Shown here in pieces: positions 34,868 to 42,231 of a stretch of DNA of 64,000 nt. A program made the position numbers and the translations under genes. A model generated the notes under the pieces. That model was not told where the DNA came from. It did not search any database and worked only from the letters and a program-made list of their open reading frames with translations. The stretch comes from Phycisphaeraceae bacterium (GTDB lineage: Bacteria; Planctomycetota; Phycisphaerae; Phycisphaerales; UBA1924). The stretch spans positions 434,001 through 498,000 of the forward strand of contig JAHBWV010000001.1 in assembly GCA_019636845.1 (NCBI GenBank). Direction: 5' to 3'. Numbering within the stretch: the stretch's first letter is position 1; every line of letters begins with the position of its first letter.

Positions 34868-35896
34868 TCAGGCGGCGGGGTGGTCGCGGGGGGAGTTCGC
34901 GTCGTTCTGGAGGGACGCCGCGTGGGGGAGGTCAGGGAGAGCTCCGGCCGGGTACACCGTCCGGCTTGGAAGGTCAGAGGAATCGGGGGACGAGGGTGAT
35001 GGGGAGTGGGCGTTGGGCGATAAGGGGGCGTTGGTTTCGGGTGGCATGTCTGCGCCACCCACGGCGCAGACATGGGAAACTTCTGGAGTGGGCGAGGGTG
35101 TGAGATCTTCGGAGCATGCCTGGTCTTCGCCCAGGCATGCCACCCGGTTTATCGGTTCATCGGATGAGACGGGCGCGGGGGTGGGCTCCGTGTTGGACGG
35201 GGCAGAAGAGGGAGCGGAAGAGGAACCACGCGGACTGAAGTCCGCGGCTCCGAGATTGTTGGAGGCGCCTTGTGGTGAGGATGGGGAGGGTGCGGGTGTG
35301 GGCGGGGGTGCGGGTGTGTCATGCACCAGTTCGGGCTCGCTCCTCACGGTGCCTCGGCCGGAACTGGTGCCATCCGAATGCGCGCGAGGAGATTGGGAGG
35401 GAGATTTCGCATCGGCTCGGAGAGCCGATCTACCCAGGACAGCGCGGGATTCTTTGGCGATGGTGGTTGCGGTGCGGCGGATGAGTTCGGCGTGGCGATG
35501 GAGTGTGCGCTGGAACTCTTCGGGCCGATCCATGCGGGTGGGGACGGGGGCTGGGTACTGAAGGACATCGAGGAGTCTGCGGAGTGAGATGGGCCGCGCG
35601 GTCTGGCCGAGGAGGCGGGCGCGGAGTGCGCAGAGTTCTTCGTATGCCTCGATCTCGGCGCGGACTTCCGGGAAGTTGATGTAGTCGATGAGCGTTTGGA
35701 ATGGGATGCCGAGGTGTTCGGCGAGCGCGGGGAGGGGGAGGTTGGCATTGAGCATCTCGACGACGAGTATGTGGGCCCAACGCTGCATGGGTGAGATGGT
35801 GTCGGGGGAGGCGGTGGGTGCGTCTGTGTCGTGTGAGCCGCGAGCGGAAGCGGTGTGTTGGTCGGAATCGTGTGAGATGTCGTGTGTCGCGATCAT
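34868..35896 (-). CDS. Protein of unknown function with a long low-complexity tail containing translated palindromic repeats
   Basis: A 342-residue protein. Residues 35-165 look like a real helical domain, with a possible helix-turn-helix (LPALAEHLGIPFQTLIDYIN) and YEELCALRARLLGQ. From about residue 170 the sequence is Ser/Pro/Thr-rich and the DNA contains four palindromic elements (35323-35370, 35229-35246, 35114-35145, 35039-35074), two of them of the REP family around the transposase at 39.4 kb. The frame stays open through all of them. Either the tail grew by repeat insertion, or the true gene ends earlier. Function not known. Confidence 0.6.
   Translation of the reverse strand: MIATHDISHDSDQHTASARGSHDTDAPTASPDTISPMQRWAHILVVEMLNANLPLPALAEHLGIPFQTLIDYINFPEVRAEIEAYEELCALRARLLGQTARPISLRRLLDVLQYPAPVPTRMDRPEEFQRTLHRHAELIRRTATTIAKESRAVLGRSALRADAKSPSQSPRAHSDGTSSGRGTVRSEPELVHDTPAPPPTPAPSPSSPQGASNNLGAADFSPRGSSSAPSSAPSNTEPTPAPVSSDEPINRVACLGEDQACSEDLTPSPTPEVSHVCAVGGADMPPETNAPLSPNAHSPSPSSPDSSDLPSRTVYPAGALPDLPHAASLQNDANSPRDHPAA
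35039..35074 (+). repeat. REP-like palindrome, variant arms
   Basis: GGGTGG followed by CATGTCTGCGCC and, after six bases, GGCGCAGACATG. It shares the GGGTGG-CATG start with the REPs near 40 kb but has different arms. It lies within the minus-strand coding tail. Confidence 0.6.
35114..35145 (-). repeat. REP palindrome inside coding sequence
   Basis: GCATGCCTGG (35114-35123) pairs with CCAGGCATGC (35131-35140), followed by CACCC, so the conserved GGGTG flank is on the minus strand. It matches the REPs next to the RAYT gene in arms and flank. Confidence 0.7.
35229..35246. repeat. Second palindrome type inside coding sequence
   Basis: CGCGGACT and AGTCCGCG with a two-base loop, within AACCACGCGG...CCGCGGCTCC. 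It is a different class from the CATGCC REPs and of a kind often dispersed in bacterial genomes. Confidence 0.6.
35323..35370. repeat. Spaced inverted repeat inside coding sequence
   Basis: GCACCAGTTC (35323-35332) and GAACTGGTGC (35361-35370) are perfect inverted copies separated by 28 bases. Confidence 0.6.
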
Positions 35897-36000
35897 GGAG
35901 ACGAATGTACGGCGCGTCGGGCGGGAAGCAAGTGGGATGCGCGGGCAGAGTGCGGAGTGGGGTCAAATGGGCGCGCAAACACCCCAACTGCGCACGGGTT

Positions 36001-36022
36001 CACTGACAACAGTCTGTCAGTG
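36001..36022. promoter_or_regulatory. Inverted repeat upstream of the 342-residue gene
   Basis: CACTGACA and TGTCAGTG (eight-base perfect arms, six-base spacer) lie about 105 bases upstream of the minus-strand start at 35896. It could be an operator or a hairpin; no regulator gene is adjacent. Confidence 0.4.
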
Positions 36023-36103
36023 AGGGGGAGTCAAGGGACGAAGTGAAGAGAACCGGAGGACCAGGAGATGAGAATCGGTTAGACCGTGATGTGCGATGTG
36101 AAG

Positions 36104-36147
36104 CGTCGCCTCTGGCGACGGGAAGGCGTTATCAGGAGGCCGCTGCG
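36104..36147 (+). repeat. Dispersed hairpin repeat, copy 1
   Basis: CGTCGCC-TCT-GGCGACG followed by GAAGGCGTT and GAGGC(C)GCTGCG. The same 44-base pattern recurs at 54739-54781 with a few differences. It sits just upstream of the ArfB-tail pseudogene. Confidence 0.65.
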
Positions 36148-36180
36148 ACTTCACCGGCGGTGTCTATCGCTTGGACGTGG

Positions 36181-36309
36181 GCGGCGGTCGTGAAGCCGAG
36201 AGTTCGCGGGCCAACTCAGCCGAGCAAGGGTGCCAAGCGGCGGCGGCTGGATGACTAGAAGCAGCGGGGGGTGATCAAGAAGAGAAGGAGTGGGGGCGGG
36301 GAGGAGTGA
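36181..36309 (+). pseudogene. Decayed copy of the ArfB C-terminal tail
   Basis: These 129 bases align without gaps to 34639-34767, the last 43 codons of the ArfB-like gene, with about 26 differences (roughly 80% identity by eye). The reading PSKGAKRRRLDD is followed by an in-frame TAG where ArfB has Lys, and the rest (KQRGVIKKRR) continues to a terminal stop. No GGQ domain precedes it, so it is a fragment. It lies 1.4 kb downstream of the intact gene, with the 342-residue gene between. Confidence 0.75.
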
Positions 36310-36357
36310 AAGTGGCTTGGTTCGCGTTTCACTCTTGCGGGTGGAGGTCGCTGGTTC

Positions 36358-36846
36358 ATGGAGACGAAGAGACGGCCGCTGGTATCGCTCACACTCCGTT
36401 CCGACTGCAAGTCGGAGGACATCGTGTTCCGGTTCTGGAACGGGGATGAGTTCGTGTGCGACTCCTACTACCTGTGCATCGACAGCGATTACGAGGCGAG
36501 GTGGAAGGATCAACTGTGGCCCGTATATCAGCGCCTGATCGTGCGTGACCTGCTCGTGCAGTGGCGGAACCACATAGGGGCACTCCCCGACGGAGATGCG
36601 ATCACCCTTCCGTTCGATCTCAGCGATCAGTGCAGCACGTTTCTGCGATGCAGACGGGAAGGGGACGTTGCTTTCCTGTCGATCATCGGTTCTTTGTTCG
36701 AGGGCTGGGGCGTGCGAGTGAGCGACATCTCGGATGTCATCCGCGATCCCGCGGTGCTGCGCGGCGTGCAGATTCCTGCGGAACACGCAGCTCTACTCTT
36801 GGATCTGGTCGCCGACCTTGATTCGATCATCGCATCACTCGCGTGA
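36358..36846 (+). CDS. Protein of unknown function
   Basis: A 162-residue soluble protein (METKRRPLVSLTLRSDCKSE...). The composition is ordinary, with an alternating strand region (SEDIVFRFWNGDEFVCDSYY) and C-terminal helices (AEHAALLLDLVADLDSIIAS). There is no signal peptide, membrane segment or recognised motif. It looks genuine because hydrophobic and charged residues alternate normally and the opposite strand shows no competing gene. Confidence 0.6.
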   Translation: METKRRPLVSLTLRSDCKSEDIVFRFWNGDEFVCDSYYLCIDSDYEARWKDQLWPVYQRLIVRDLLVQWRNHIGALPDGDAITLPFDLSDQCSTFLRCRREGDVAFLSIIGSLFEGWGVRVSDISDVIRDPAVLRGVQIPAEHAALLLDLVADLDSIIASLA

Positions 36847-36896
36847 TCTCGTGCGTGCGTGCTCTTTGAGCGGGCGTGCCACCCGTTCTTGAGGCC

Positions 36897-38006
36897 TCAC
36901 TTCCGCTTGTACTCCGCCGCGCCGGACGTGAGCTTGATGAGCGCGTCGGATTCGAGGTAGGACCGGGCGGCTTCGGAGGTGGCGTTGGCGGCAGGATCGT
37001 CCGCGGCATTGTCCGCGCCTCTGAGGTAGCAATCGAAGAACGCCGTCGTGCCGCTGGAGACCGCGGCGGTGATGATGTCGATGTCGGTGGTGGGGTTCTC
37101 GCGGAGCATGTTCGCGAGACCTTTGCCCTGGTAGGAGCCGTGCGTTGCGCCCTCGATGTAGATGAGGTATTTGTCGCCGGGCTTGGCGTACTCGAACGGC
37201 TCGCGGCGGGACTCGGGGGTTTCGTTCGAGATCGGCGACGTGTCGAGCGACCCCGCGATCACCATCATCGGTCCCGCGATGTCGGACCAGGAGTCTTTGG
37301 TGAGGGAGCGATTGGTGGTGCCTTGGCCGCTGATGAGAATGGCGGCGGTGATGCGCGGGTCGGCGTGCGATTTCAGGCGCAGGGAGCCCCAGCGTGGGCC
37401 TCGGACCTTGGCGCCGAAGGCGATCTGCGTGGTGTATGCGCCGGCGGAGTGGCCGGCCATGCCGATGCGAGTGGCGTCGATGGTGAGGCGCGACGCTTCC
37501 GGGAGGTCTTTGTTCAACGCATCGGTGATTGCGGGGATGGAATCGATGATGAAGGAGGTGTCGGCGAGGCGATCGGGGGCGTTGACATCGGCGAGGAGTC
37601 GTTGCGGATTCTCGCGCAGCCCGGAGAGGTCTTGGCCGTTGCGGCGGCGGAGTGCGATGGAGTCTGAGTGCGTGGGGTGGACGACGATGTAGCCGCGTGA
37701 GGCCCAGTGGGCGGAGAGATCGGGGAAGGCGTCGTTTGAGCCGCCCGCGCCGTGGGAGAAGATGAGGAGCGGGAGTGGGGCGTGTCGGTCGTTGGGCGCG
37801 GAGGCGGGCAGCTTTGGCGCGCGGATGCGGAGTTCGAGGTCTTTCTCACGGGTGTCATCATGGAGCGTCAGGTCGAGCGTGAGGACTTCGAGCGCAGGGG
37901 TTGCCGGCGCGTAGGCGTGCTCGGGGTGGAGTGTGTATGGCGCGGGCTTCGGCGCGGCTGGTTGCCAGGCGAGGAGCAAGGCGAGAGAGATAGTGAGGAT
38001 GAGCAT
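36897..38006 (-). CDS. Exported alpha/beta hydrolase
   Basis: A 369-residue hydrolase with an N-terminal signal (LILTISLALLLAWQPAAPKP). The oxyanion region is PLLIFSHGAGGSNDAFPDLS, the nucleophile elbow GMAGHSAGAYTTQIAFG, the acid candidate is in MVIAGSLDTSP, and the catalytic His in YIEGATHGSYQGKG. It resembles the chlorophyllase/PAF-acetylhydrolase-like group of exported esterases. Substrate unknown. It ends just after a degenerate half-REP (GCGGGCGTGCCACCC near 36870-36884). Confidence 0.85.
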   Translation of the reverse strand: MLILTISLALLLAWQPAAPKPAPYTLHPEHAYAPATPALEVLTLDLTLHDDTREKDLELRIRAPKLPASAPNDRHAPLPLLIFSHGAGGSNDAFPDLSAHWASRGYIVVHPTHSDSIALRRRNGQDLSGLRENPQRLLADVNAPDRLADTSFIIDSIPAITDALNKDLPEASRLTIDATRIGMAGHSAGAYTTQIAFGAKVRGPRWGSLRLKSHADPRITAAILISGQGTTNRSLTKDSWSDIAGPMMVIAGSLDTSPISNETPESRREPFEYAKPGDKYLIYIEGATHGSYQGKGLANMLRENPTTDIDIITAAVSSGTTAFFDCYLRGADNAADDPAANATSEAARSYLESDALIKLTSGAAEYKRK

Positions 38007-38078
38007 GCCGGCCCCCGGGGTGTGTACACGATTGAACGTCGAGGCCCGGGCGAGATTGCTTCGGTTGGGTGATCGGGG

Positions 38079-39041
38079 TCAGTCGTCCATGAGCGGCTTG
38101 CGCGGCTTCGGGGCGGGGGCGGATTTGGGTGTGGATGTGGGGCCGCCGAAGATGGCGGCGTCGAGACTGGCGGGCCCTGCACCGAGGAAGAAGAGGGAGA
38201 CCGCGGATGCGAAGAGTGAGAACTGGAGCATGAGGTGCTGCCATGCGGGGTCCATCATGGCGTAGTTGGGGAGGAAGCCGAACTGGGCGGTGCCGCCCTG
38301 GATGGCGGGGCCGATCTCTGTGAGCCACATGGCGACGGCCATGATGGAGGCGAGTCCGAGGGCGGAGAGGCGTGTGAAGAGGCCGATGACGAGGAGCGCG
38401 GCGGCGATGATCTCTGTGAGTGTTGCGGCCCATGCGAGGACTGCTGGCCAGGGCTTCTGTGCGAGGCGTTCGGGGGCGAGGGGCATGGGTGTGGAGCCAT
38501 CGGGGCCGGGCGCGGGGTGAGCGGCGGCGTGGATGCCGAGCGCGATCATGAGTCCGGGCTTGACCTTTGCGCCGTCGGGGAAGTCGGCGGGGGTGTAGGT
38601 GGGCTCGGGATTTGTGGGTGTGGTGGTTGCGGCGGTTGTGGAAGGTGCGGGCTCTGTGGGTTGCAGGCGCGCGAGGTGCGGGATGTGAAGGGGAGAGGCG
38701 GCATCGGCGCGGGTTGAATCGGGTGAAGTGGATTCGGGGGTGCCGGTGGGGGTGCTGGTGGGGGTGCTGGTGGGGGGGGGTGTGGGCGCGTCGCCTGGCG
38801 GCACGATGGGTGTGGGTGCGGTGGGATCGGGGAGGGGGGGGACGCGTGACTCAGGCGAGGGGCGGGAGGGAGAGGAGGATGGGGAGATCGCACCGAGGTT
38901 CGCGAGTTGGGCGGCCTGTTCGGGCGAGGCGTCGATGGTGTGGATGACTTTGTTGAGCCCTGCGAAGAGGAAGATCGCGGCGAGCATGAGTCGGAGAGAG
39001 AGAGGGGCGAGTGCGAGGGCGATGGTGTCGCGGGTGCGCAT
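38079..39041 (-). CDS. DoxX-family membrane protein with a long Pro/Thr/Ser insertion
   Basis: A 320-residue membrane protein. The first segment is SLRLMLAAIFLFAGLNKVIH, typical of DoxX. Then comes an insertion of about 120 residues that is very rich in Pro, Thr and Ser (PTSTPTSTPTGTPESTSPDS). The remaining DoxX helices follow: WPAVLAWAATLTEIIAAALL, TRLSALGLASIMAVAMWLTE, and a final pair. DoxX proteins are small four-helix membrane proteins linked to quinone or redox functions. ATG at 39041 is chosen; an ATG at about 39088 is an alternative. Confidence 0.78.
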   Translation of the reverse strand: MRTRDTIALALAPLSLRLMLAAIFLFAGLNKVIHTIDASPEQAAQLANLGAISPSSSPSRPSPESRVPPLPDPTAPTPIVPPGDAPTPPPTSTPTSTPTGTPESTSPDSTRADAASPLHIPHLARLQPTEPAPSTTAATTTPTNPEPTYTPADFPDGAKVKPGLMIALGIHAAAHPAPGPDGSTPMPLAPERLAQKPWPAVLAWAATLTEIIAAALLVIGLFTRLSALGLASIMAVAMWLTEIGPAIQGGTAQFGFLPNYAMMDPAWQHLMLQFSLFASAVSLFFLGAGPASLDAAIFGGPTSTPKSAPAPKPRKPLMDD

Positions 39042-39198
39042 GTCGGGCTCCGGATCGCGGCGCGGCCTGGGGTGGGGCGTCGCGTACATGATAGAGGATC
39101 GGCCGATGTTCGTGTCAGGCATGCGGAATCGGCGGCGTTTCGTGGTTGATCGGGAAGCGCGGAAGGTGATTGCGTGGAGGGAGTAGGATTCGGCGCGA

Positions 39199-39282
39199 GC
39201 GGGTGTGGCGGAACTGGCAGACGCGCGGGATTTAGGTTCCCGTGGCCGCAAGGCCTTGCAGGTTCGATTCCTGTCACCCGCA
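39199..39282 (+). tRNA. tRNA-Leu (anticodon TAG)
   Basis: An 84-base class II cloverleaf. The acceptor GCGGGTG pairs with CACCCGC, and the discriminator is A. The anticodon arm is CGGGA-TTTAGGT-TCCCG with TAG at the anticodon. A variable arm follows (TGGCCGCAAGGCCT), then the T arm GCAGG-TTCGATT-CCTGT. CCA is not encoded. It is located just upstream of the RAYT gene and its REPs. Confidence 0.95.
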
Positions 39283-39334
39283 CTAAGGCGGGCCATCCCT
39301 TGAGGGGCTGGCCCGGGGGTAGAGTTGGGGAGTT

Positions 39335-39364
39335 GGGTGGCATGCCTGCCCTTGGGCAGGCATG
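39335..39364 (+). repeat. REP palindrome upstream of RAYT, plus orientation
   Basis: GGGTGG then CATGCCTGCC-CTTG-GGCAGGCATG. The GTGG at the base of the hairpin is the likely recognition tetranucleotide. Confidence 0.8.
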
Positions 39365-39380
39365 TCGTTCGAGCCAAGGC

Positions 39381-39412
39381 ACATGCCTGCTCTGCGAGCA
39401 GGCATGCCACCC
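39381..39412 (-). repeat. REP palindrome upstream of RAYT, inverted orientation
   Basis: CATGCCTGCTC (39382-39392), loop TGC, GAGCAGGCATG (39396-39406), CCACCC. With the preceding copy it forms an inverted pair as in BIME elements. Confidence 0.85.
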
Positions 39413-39436
39413 AACCACGTTAGACTGGTTCGTGTG

Positions 39437-40015
39437 GTGGATCCCATTGAATACAAGCGTCTGAAGCGTCGGGAGGTGGCAGGTCAGGCGCGGGCGCTGA
39501 ACTTCTCGTGCTTCAACTCGCGTCCGTTCCTCCGGTCCGATCGCGCATGTATGTGGCTCGCCGATGCGGTCAGGGTGAACCTCGACAAGCACGATTGCCA
39601 TCTGTGGGCGTACTGCTTCATGCCAACGCACGTCCACTTGTTTGTGTATCCGCAGGCCGATCCGCCGAGCGTGGGTTTGTTTCTCGAATCGGTGAAGAAG
39701 TCGGTCGCGCTGCGAGCAAAGCACTGGACGCAGATGCACGCGCCGCATCGACTGGCGGTCATGGCGGATGCTCGTCCGGATGGACGGGTTGTGCATCGGT
39801 TCTGGGAGCGTGGCGGCGGTTACGACCGGAACCTGTTCAAGGCACGAGCGATCTGGTCCATGATCGACTACATCCACAGGAATCCGGTTACGGACGGATT
39901 GTGCAGAAGGACCGGCGATTGGCGATGGTCCAGCGCCGGCTGGTACACGGACAAGGCAGAAAGCGTGCTGCCTTTGAATGTGTCGAAGCGTCCACCACGG
40001 CCTGAACGCAGGTGA
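39437..40015 (+). CDS. REP-associated tyrosine transposase (RAYT, Y1 HUH family)
   Basis: A protein of about 192 residues. The HUH motif is visible in FMPTHVHLFV (His-Val-His). The C-terminal helix holds IWSMIDYIHRNPVTDGL, where the Tyr is the candidate catalytic residue, followed by DWRWSSAGWY, a RAYT hallmark. These proteins nick single-stranded REP hairpins beside a short tetranucleotide. Four REP palindromes flank the gene here (two each side) and share a GGGTGG flank. The start is uncertain: GTG at 39437 (VDPIEYKRLKRREV) fits family N-termini; an ATG at 39362 lies inside a REP and would add 25 residues. No REP pair bounds the whole gene as a transposon. Confidence 0.88.
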   Translation: MDPIEYKRLKRREVAGQARALNFSCFNSRPFLRSDRACMWLADAVRVNLDKHDCHLWAYCFMPTHVHLFVYPQADPPSVGLFLESVKKSVALRAKHWTQMHAPHRLAVMADARPDGRVVHRFWERGGGYDRNLFKARAIWSMIDYIHRNPVTDGLCRRTGDWRWSSAGWYTDKAESVLPLNVSKRPPRPERR

Positions 40016-40020
40016 GGATC

Positions 40021-40108
40021 ACATGCCTGCTCATTGAGCAGGCATGCCACCCACATCATCCGTTGCACAAACGAAGACATGCCTGCTCATTGAGCAGGCA
40101 TGCCACCC
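40021..40108 (-). repeat. Two tandem REP palindromes downstream of RAYT
   Basis: CATGCCTGCTC-ATT-GAGCAGGCATG-CCACCC occurs at 40022-40052 and identically at 40078-40108, in the same orientation with a 57-base period. Both have the conserved flank on the minus strand. Confidence 0.85.
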
Positions 40109-40138
40109 AGCACATGGGATTTGTATCGGTAATGTTGA

Positions 40139-41479
40139 TTACACCGTGATCTTCTCGCGCACGGGGGTGGTGAGGGAGATCGGATCGGGGTAGCGGAAGA
40201 TTTTGCCCTCGTAGTTGCGGAGGAGGAGTTCATCGCCTTCGCGGCCGACGACGTACTCGGGGGCGAGGGGGATTTTGCCGCCGCCGCCGGGGCCGTCGAT
40301 GACGTACTGCGGGACGGCGTAGCCGGTGGTGTGTCCTCGGAGGGCCTCGATGATCTTGAGGCCGGTCTCGACCGGAGTGCGGAAGTGCGAGGAGCCGGGG
40401 ATGGGATCGCACTGGTAGATGTAGTAGGGGCGGACGCGGATCTTGAGGAGGTTGTGCATCAGAGACTTCATGGTCTCCGGGTTGTCGTTGGTGCCCTTCA
40501 AGAGGACGGTCTGGCTGCCGAGCGGGATGCCGGCGTTGACGAGTCGGCCGCAGGACTGCGCGACCTCGGGGGTGACCTCGCGCGGGTGCATGAAGTGGAC
40601 GGACATCCAGAAGGGGTGGCACTTCTGGAGGATGGAGACGAGGTTGGGGGTGATGCGCTGGGGGAGGACGGCGGGGATCTTGCTGCCGATGCGGATGAAC
40701 TCGACGTGGGGGATGGCGCGGAGGCGCGTCAGGAGCCAGTCGATCTTGTCATCGTTCATCGTGAGGGGATCGCCGCCGGAGATGAGGACGTCGCGGATCT
40801 CGGGCGTGGCCTCGATGTAGGCGAGGGCGCGTTCGAACTGCTTGGTGTTGAAGTGGTACTCGCCGGTTTTGCCGACGAGGCGTGAGCGGGTGCAGTAGCG
40901 GCAGTAGGTGGCGCAGAAGGAAGTGACGAGGAAGAGGACGCGGTCGGGGTAGCGGTGGACGAGCCCTTCGACGGGCATGTCGCCGTCTTCATTCAGGGGA
41001 TCTTCGGCTTCCTGCTCGGTGTGGAGGAGCTCGCCACCCGTGGGGACCATGGTGCGACGGATGGGGTCGTCGGCGTCCTCGGGATCGATGAGGGAGGCGT
41101 AGTAGGGCGTGATGCCGACGGGGAGCTGGCCACCGAGGTGGGTGACGGTGTCGCGTTCATCCGTGGAGAGGGTGAAGGCGCGCTGGAGGGTTTCCAGGTC
41201 TCGGATGCGCATGCGGAGTTGCCACTTCCAGTCGTTCCACTGGGCGTCGGTGGCGTCGGGGAAGACGCGGGCGCGGAAGCGGCGTGTGCGTTCAGACTGG
41301 ACGAAGCCGTCTGCGCGTGAGGCCTCCGCGGCTTCGCGGGCGGTCATGTGCTCGCTGAACGTCCTTGTGGTCGCGTGAATGGGAGGGGGGGGCGGCGGGT
41401 TGAGCCGCGGGGTACTTGGGGGCTCGTCGTCGTCTGAGCCGGTCTCGCGCGAGTTCTCGCATGAGGCGGCATCGCTCAT
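40139..41479 (-). CDS. kamA: Lysine 2,3-aminomutase-like radical SAM enzyme (KamA/EpmB family)
   Basis: A protein of about 446 residues. The radical SAM cluster motif is SFCATYCRYCTRSRLVG (CxxxCxxC). It is followed by ISGGDPLTMNDDKIDWLL, IGSKIPAVLPQRIT, HFMHPREVTPEVAQ (near the PLP/lysine region) and KGTNDNPETMKSLMHNLL, all as in KamA. The C-terminal part has IDGPGGGGKIPLAPEYV, where the second Lys would bind PLP. The product would be beta-lysine or a related amino acid. No efp or epm gene is adjacent. The N-terminal 45 residues are Pro-rich. The frame is open to 41632, so a longer start is possible. Confidence 0.88.
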   Translation of the reverse strand: MSDAASCENSRETGSDDDEPPSTPRLNPPPPPPIHATTRTFSEHMTAREAAEASRADGFVQSERTRRFRARVFPDATDAQWNDWKWQLRMRIRDLETLQRAFTLSTDERDTVTHLGGQLPVGITPYYASLIDPEDADDPIRRTMVPTGGELLHTEQEAEDPLNEDGDMPVEGLVHRYPDRVLFLVTSFCATYCRYCTRSRLVGKTGEYHFNTKQFERALAYIEATPEIRDVLISGGDPLTMNDDKIDWLLTRLRAIPHVEFIRIGSKIPAVLPQRITPNLVSILQKCHPFWMSVHFMHPREVTPEVAQSCGRLVNAGIPLGSQTVLLKGTNDNPETMKSLMHNLLKIRVRPYYIYQCDPIPGSSHFRTPVETGLKIIEALRGHTTGYAVPQYVIDGPGGGGKIPLAPEYVVGREGDELLLRNYEGKIFRYPDPISLTTPVREKITV

Positions 41480-41855
41480 CGTCTCTTCAAGGACGAGGAG
41501 TTTGACGTGCTTGGCGGTGATGTTTGATGGAGAGGACGCGAGGCGAGCACCCGGGAGCGGGTCCACGATGTCCATGTGTTCCACTCGAGAGTGGAGGTCG
41601 ATACGTGCGAGTCGGACGCCCCGTAGTTCCATGCGTCCGACGGATCCGCGGCGCGACCAACCCAGCGCGGATCAAGAATGGTGAAGAGCGTATCGACTTG
41701 GCGGACGGCGTCAACACCCACTCACCCAATGGTGACAACAGATTCGGAACGCGGCGTTCGTGGTTCCGATCCGCAGGCGGGTCCGGTCGTTTCCGGCCGG
41801 TTTCGTTCGAATCAGATCGGCAGGTGGGGGCAGCGCGCTGAGAGATTTGCGAGGG
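41480..41855. other. Upstream region of the kamA-like gene
   Basis: About 375 bases. A palindrome TCCACTC-GA-GAGTGGA lies at 41580-41595. The kamA frame remains open to 41632, so part of this region may be coding. I see no other gene. Confidence 0.35.
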
Positions 41856-42218
41856 TCATCGATCGCAGTCGCAGCCACAGCCGCCCGGGGCGTCGTGTTC
41901 GCCGGGGTCTTTGCCGGGATGGCCGGCTTTCATGGCGGCCATGATGGCATTGATGAGGGCCTCGGGGGGCGGGTTCTTTGCTGCTTCTTCTTCCATTGCG
42001 TGCTGGCCGAGCCGGATGGTGGCCTGGTACTGGTTGAGGTAGCGGTGGCATGGGGGGCAGAGTTCGAGATGGAGCTCGAACTCGGCTTTCTTGGCGGGGG
42101 GGAGCGTGCCGTCGAGGTAGTCGATGAGGAAGTCGATGCACTCCTGGCACGTGCTGACAGCGATGGAGCCGGTGTGCTCGGCATCGTTGTCTGGTTTGTT
42201 GGAGCGGGAACAGCTCAT
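41856..42218 (-). CDS. Zinc-finger anti-sigma factor
   Basis: A 120-residue protein with a zf-HC2 domain: TCQECIDFLIDYLDGTLPP then HLELCPPCHRYLNQYQ (H-x3-C-x2-C). The C-terminal half is helical and ends in a Cys-rich GGCGCDCDR. There is no membrane segment, so it is a soluble ZAS-type anti-sigma factor that could respond to oxidants or metals through its Cys residues (inference). Its ATG lies 13 bases after the stop of the ECF sigma gene, so the pair is co-transcribed. Confidence 0.82.
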   Translation of the reverse strand: MSCSRSNKPDNDAEHTGSIAVSTCQECIDFLIDYLDGTLPPAKKAEFELHLELCPPCHRYLNQYQATIRLGQHAMEEEAAKNPPPEALINAIMAAMKAGHPGKDPGEHDAPGGCGCDCDR

Positions 42219-42231
42219 CGGGTGTATGTGG

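Noticed and set aside
34868-35100. Plus-strand coding in the Gly-rich frames opposite the 342-residue gene
   Set aside because: Frames are Gly/Arg/Glu-rich mirrors of the Ser/Pro tail and have no domain.
40021-40108. Possible CRISPR array from the two identical REP copies
   Set aside because: Only two copies, spacer of about 26 bases, no cas genes, and the same palindrome occurs singly elsewhere with both orientations.
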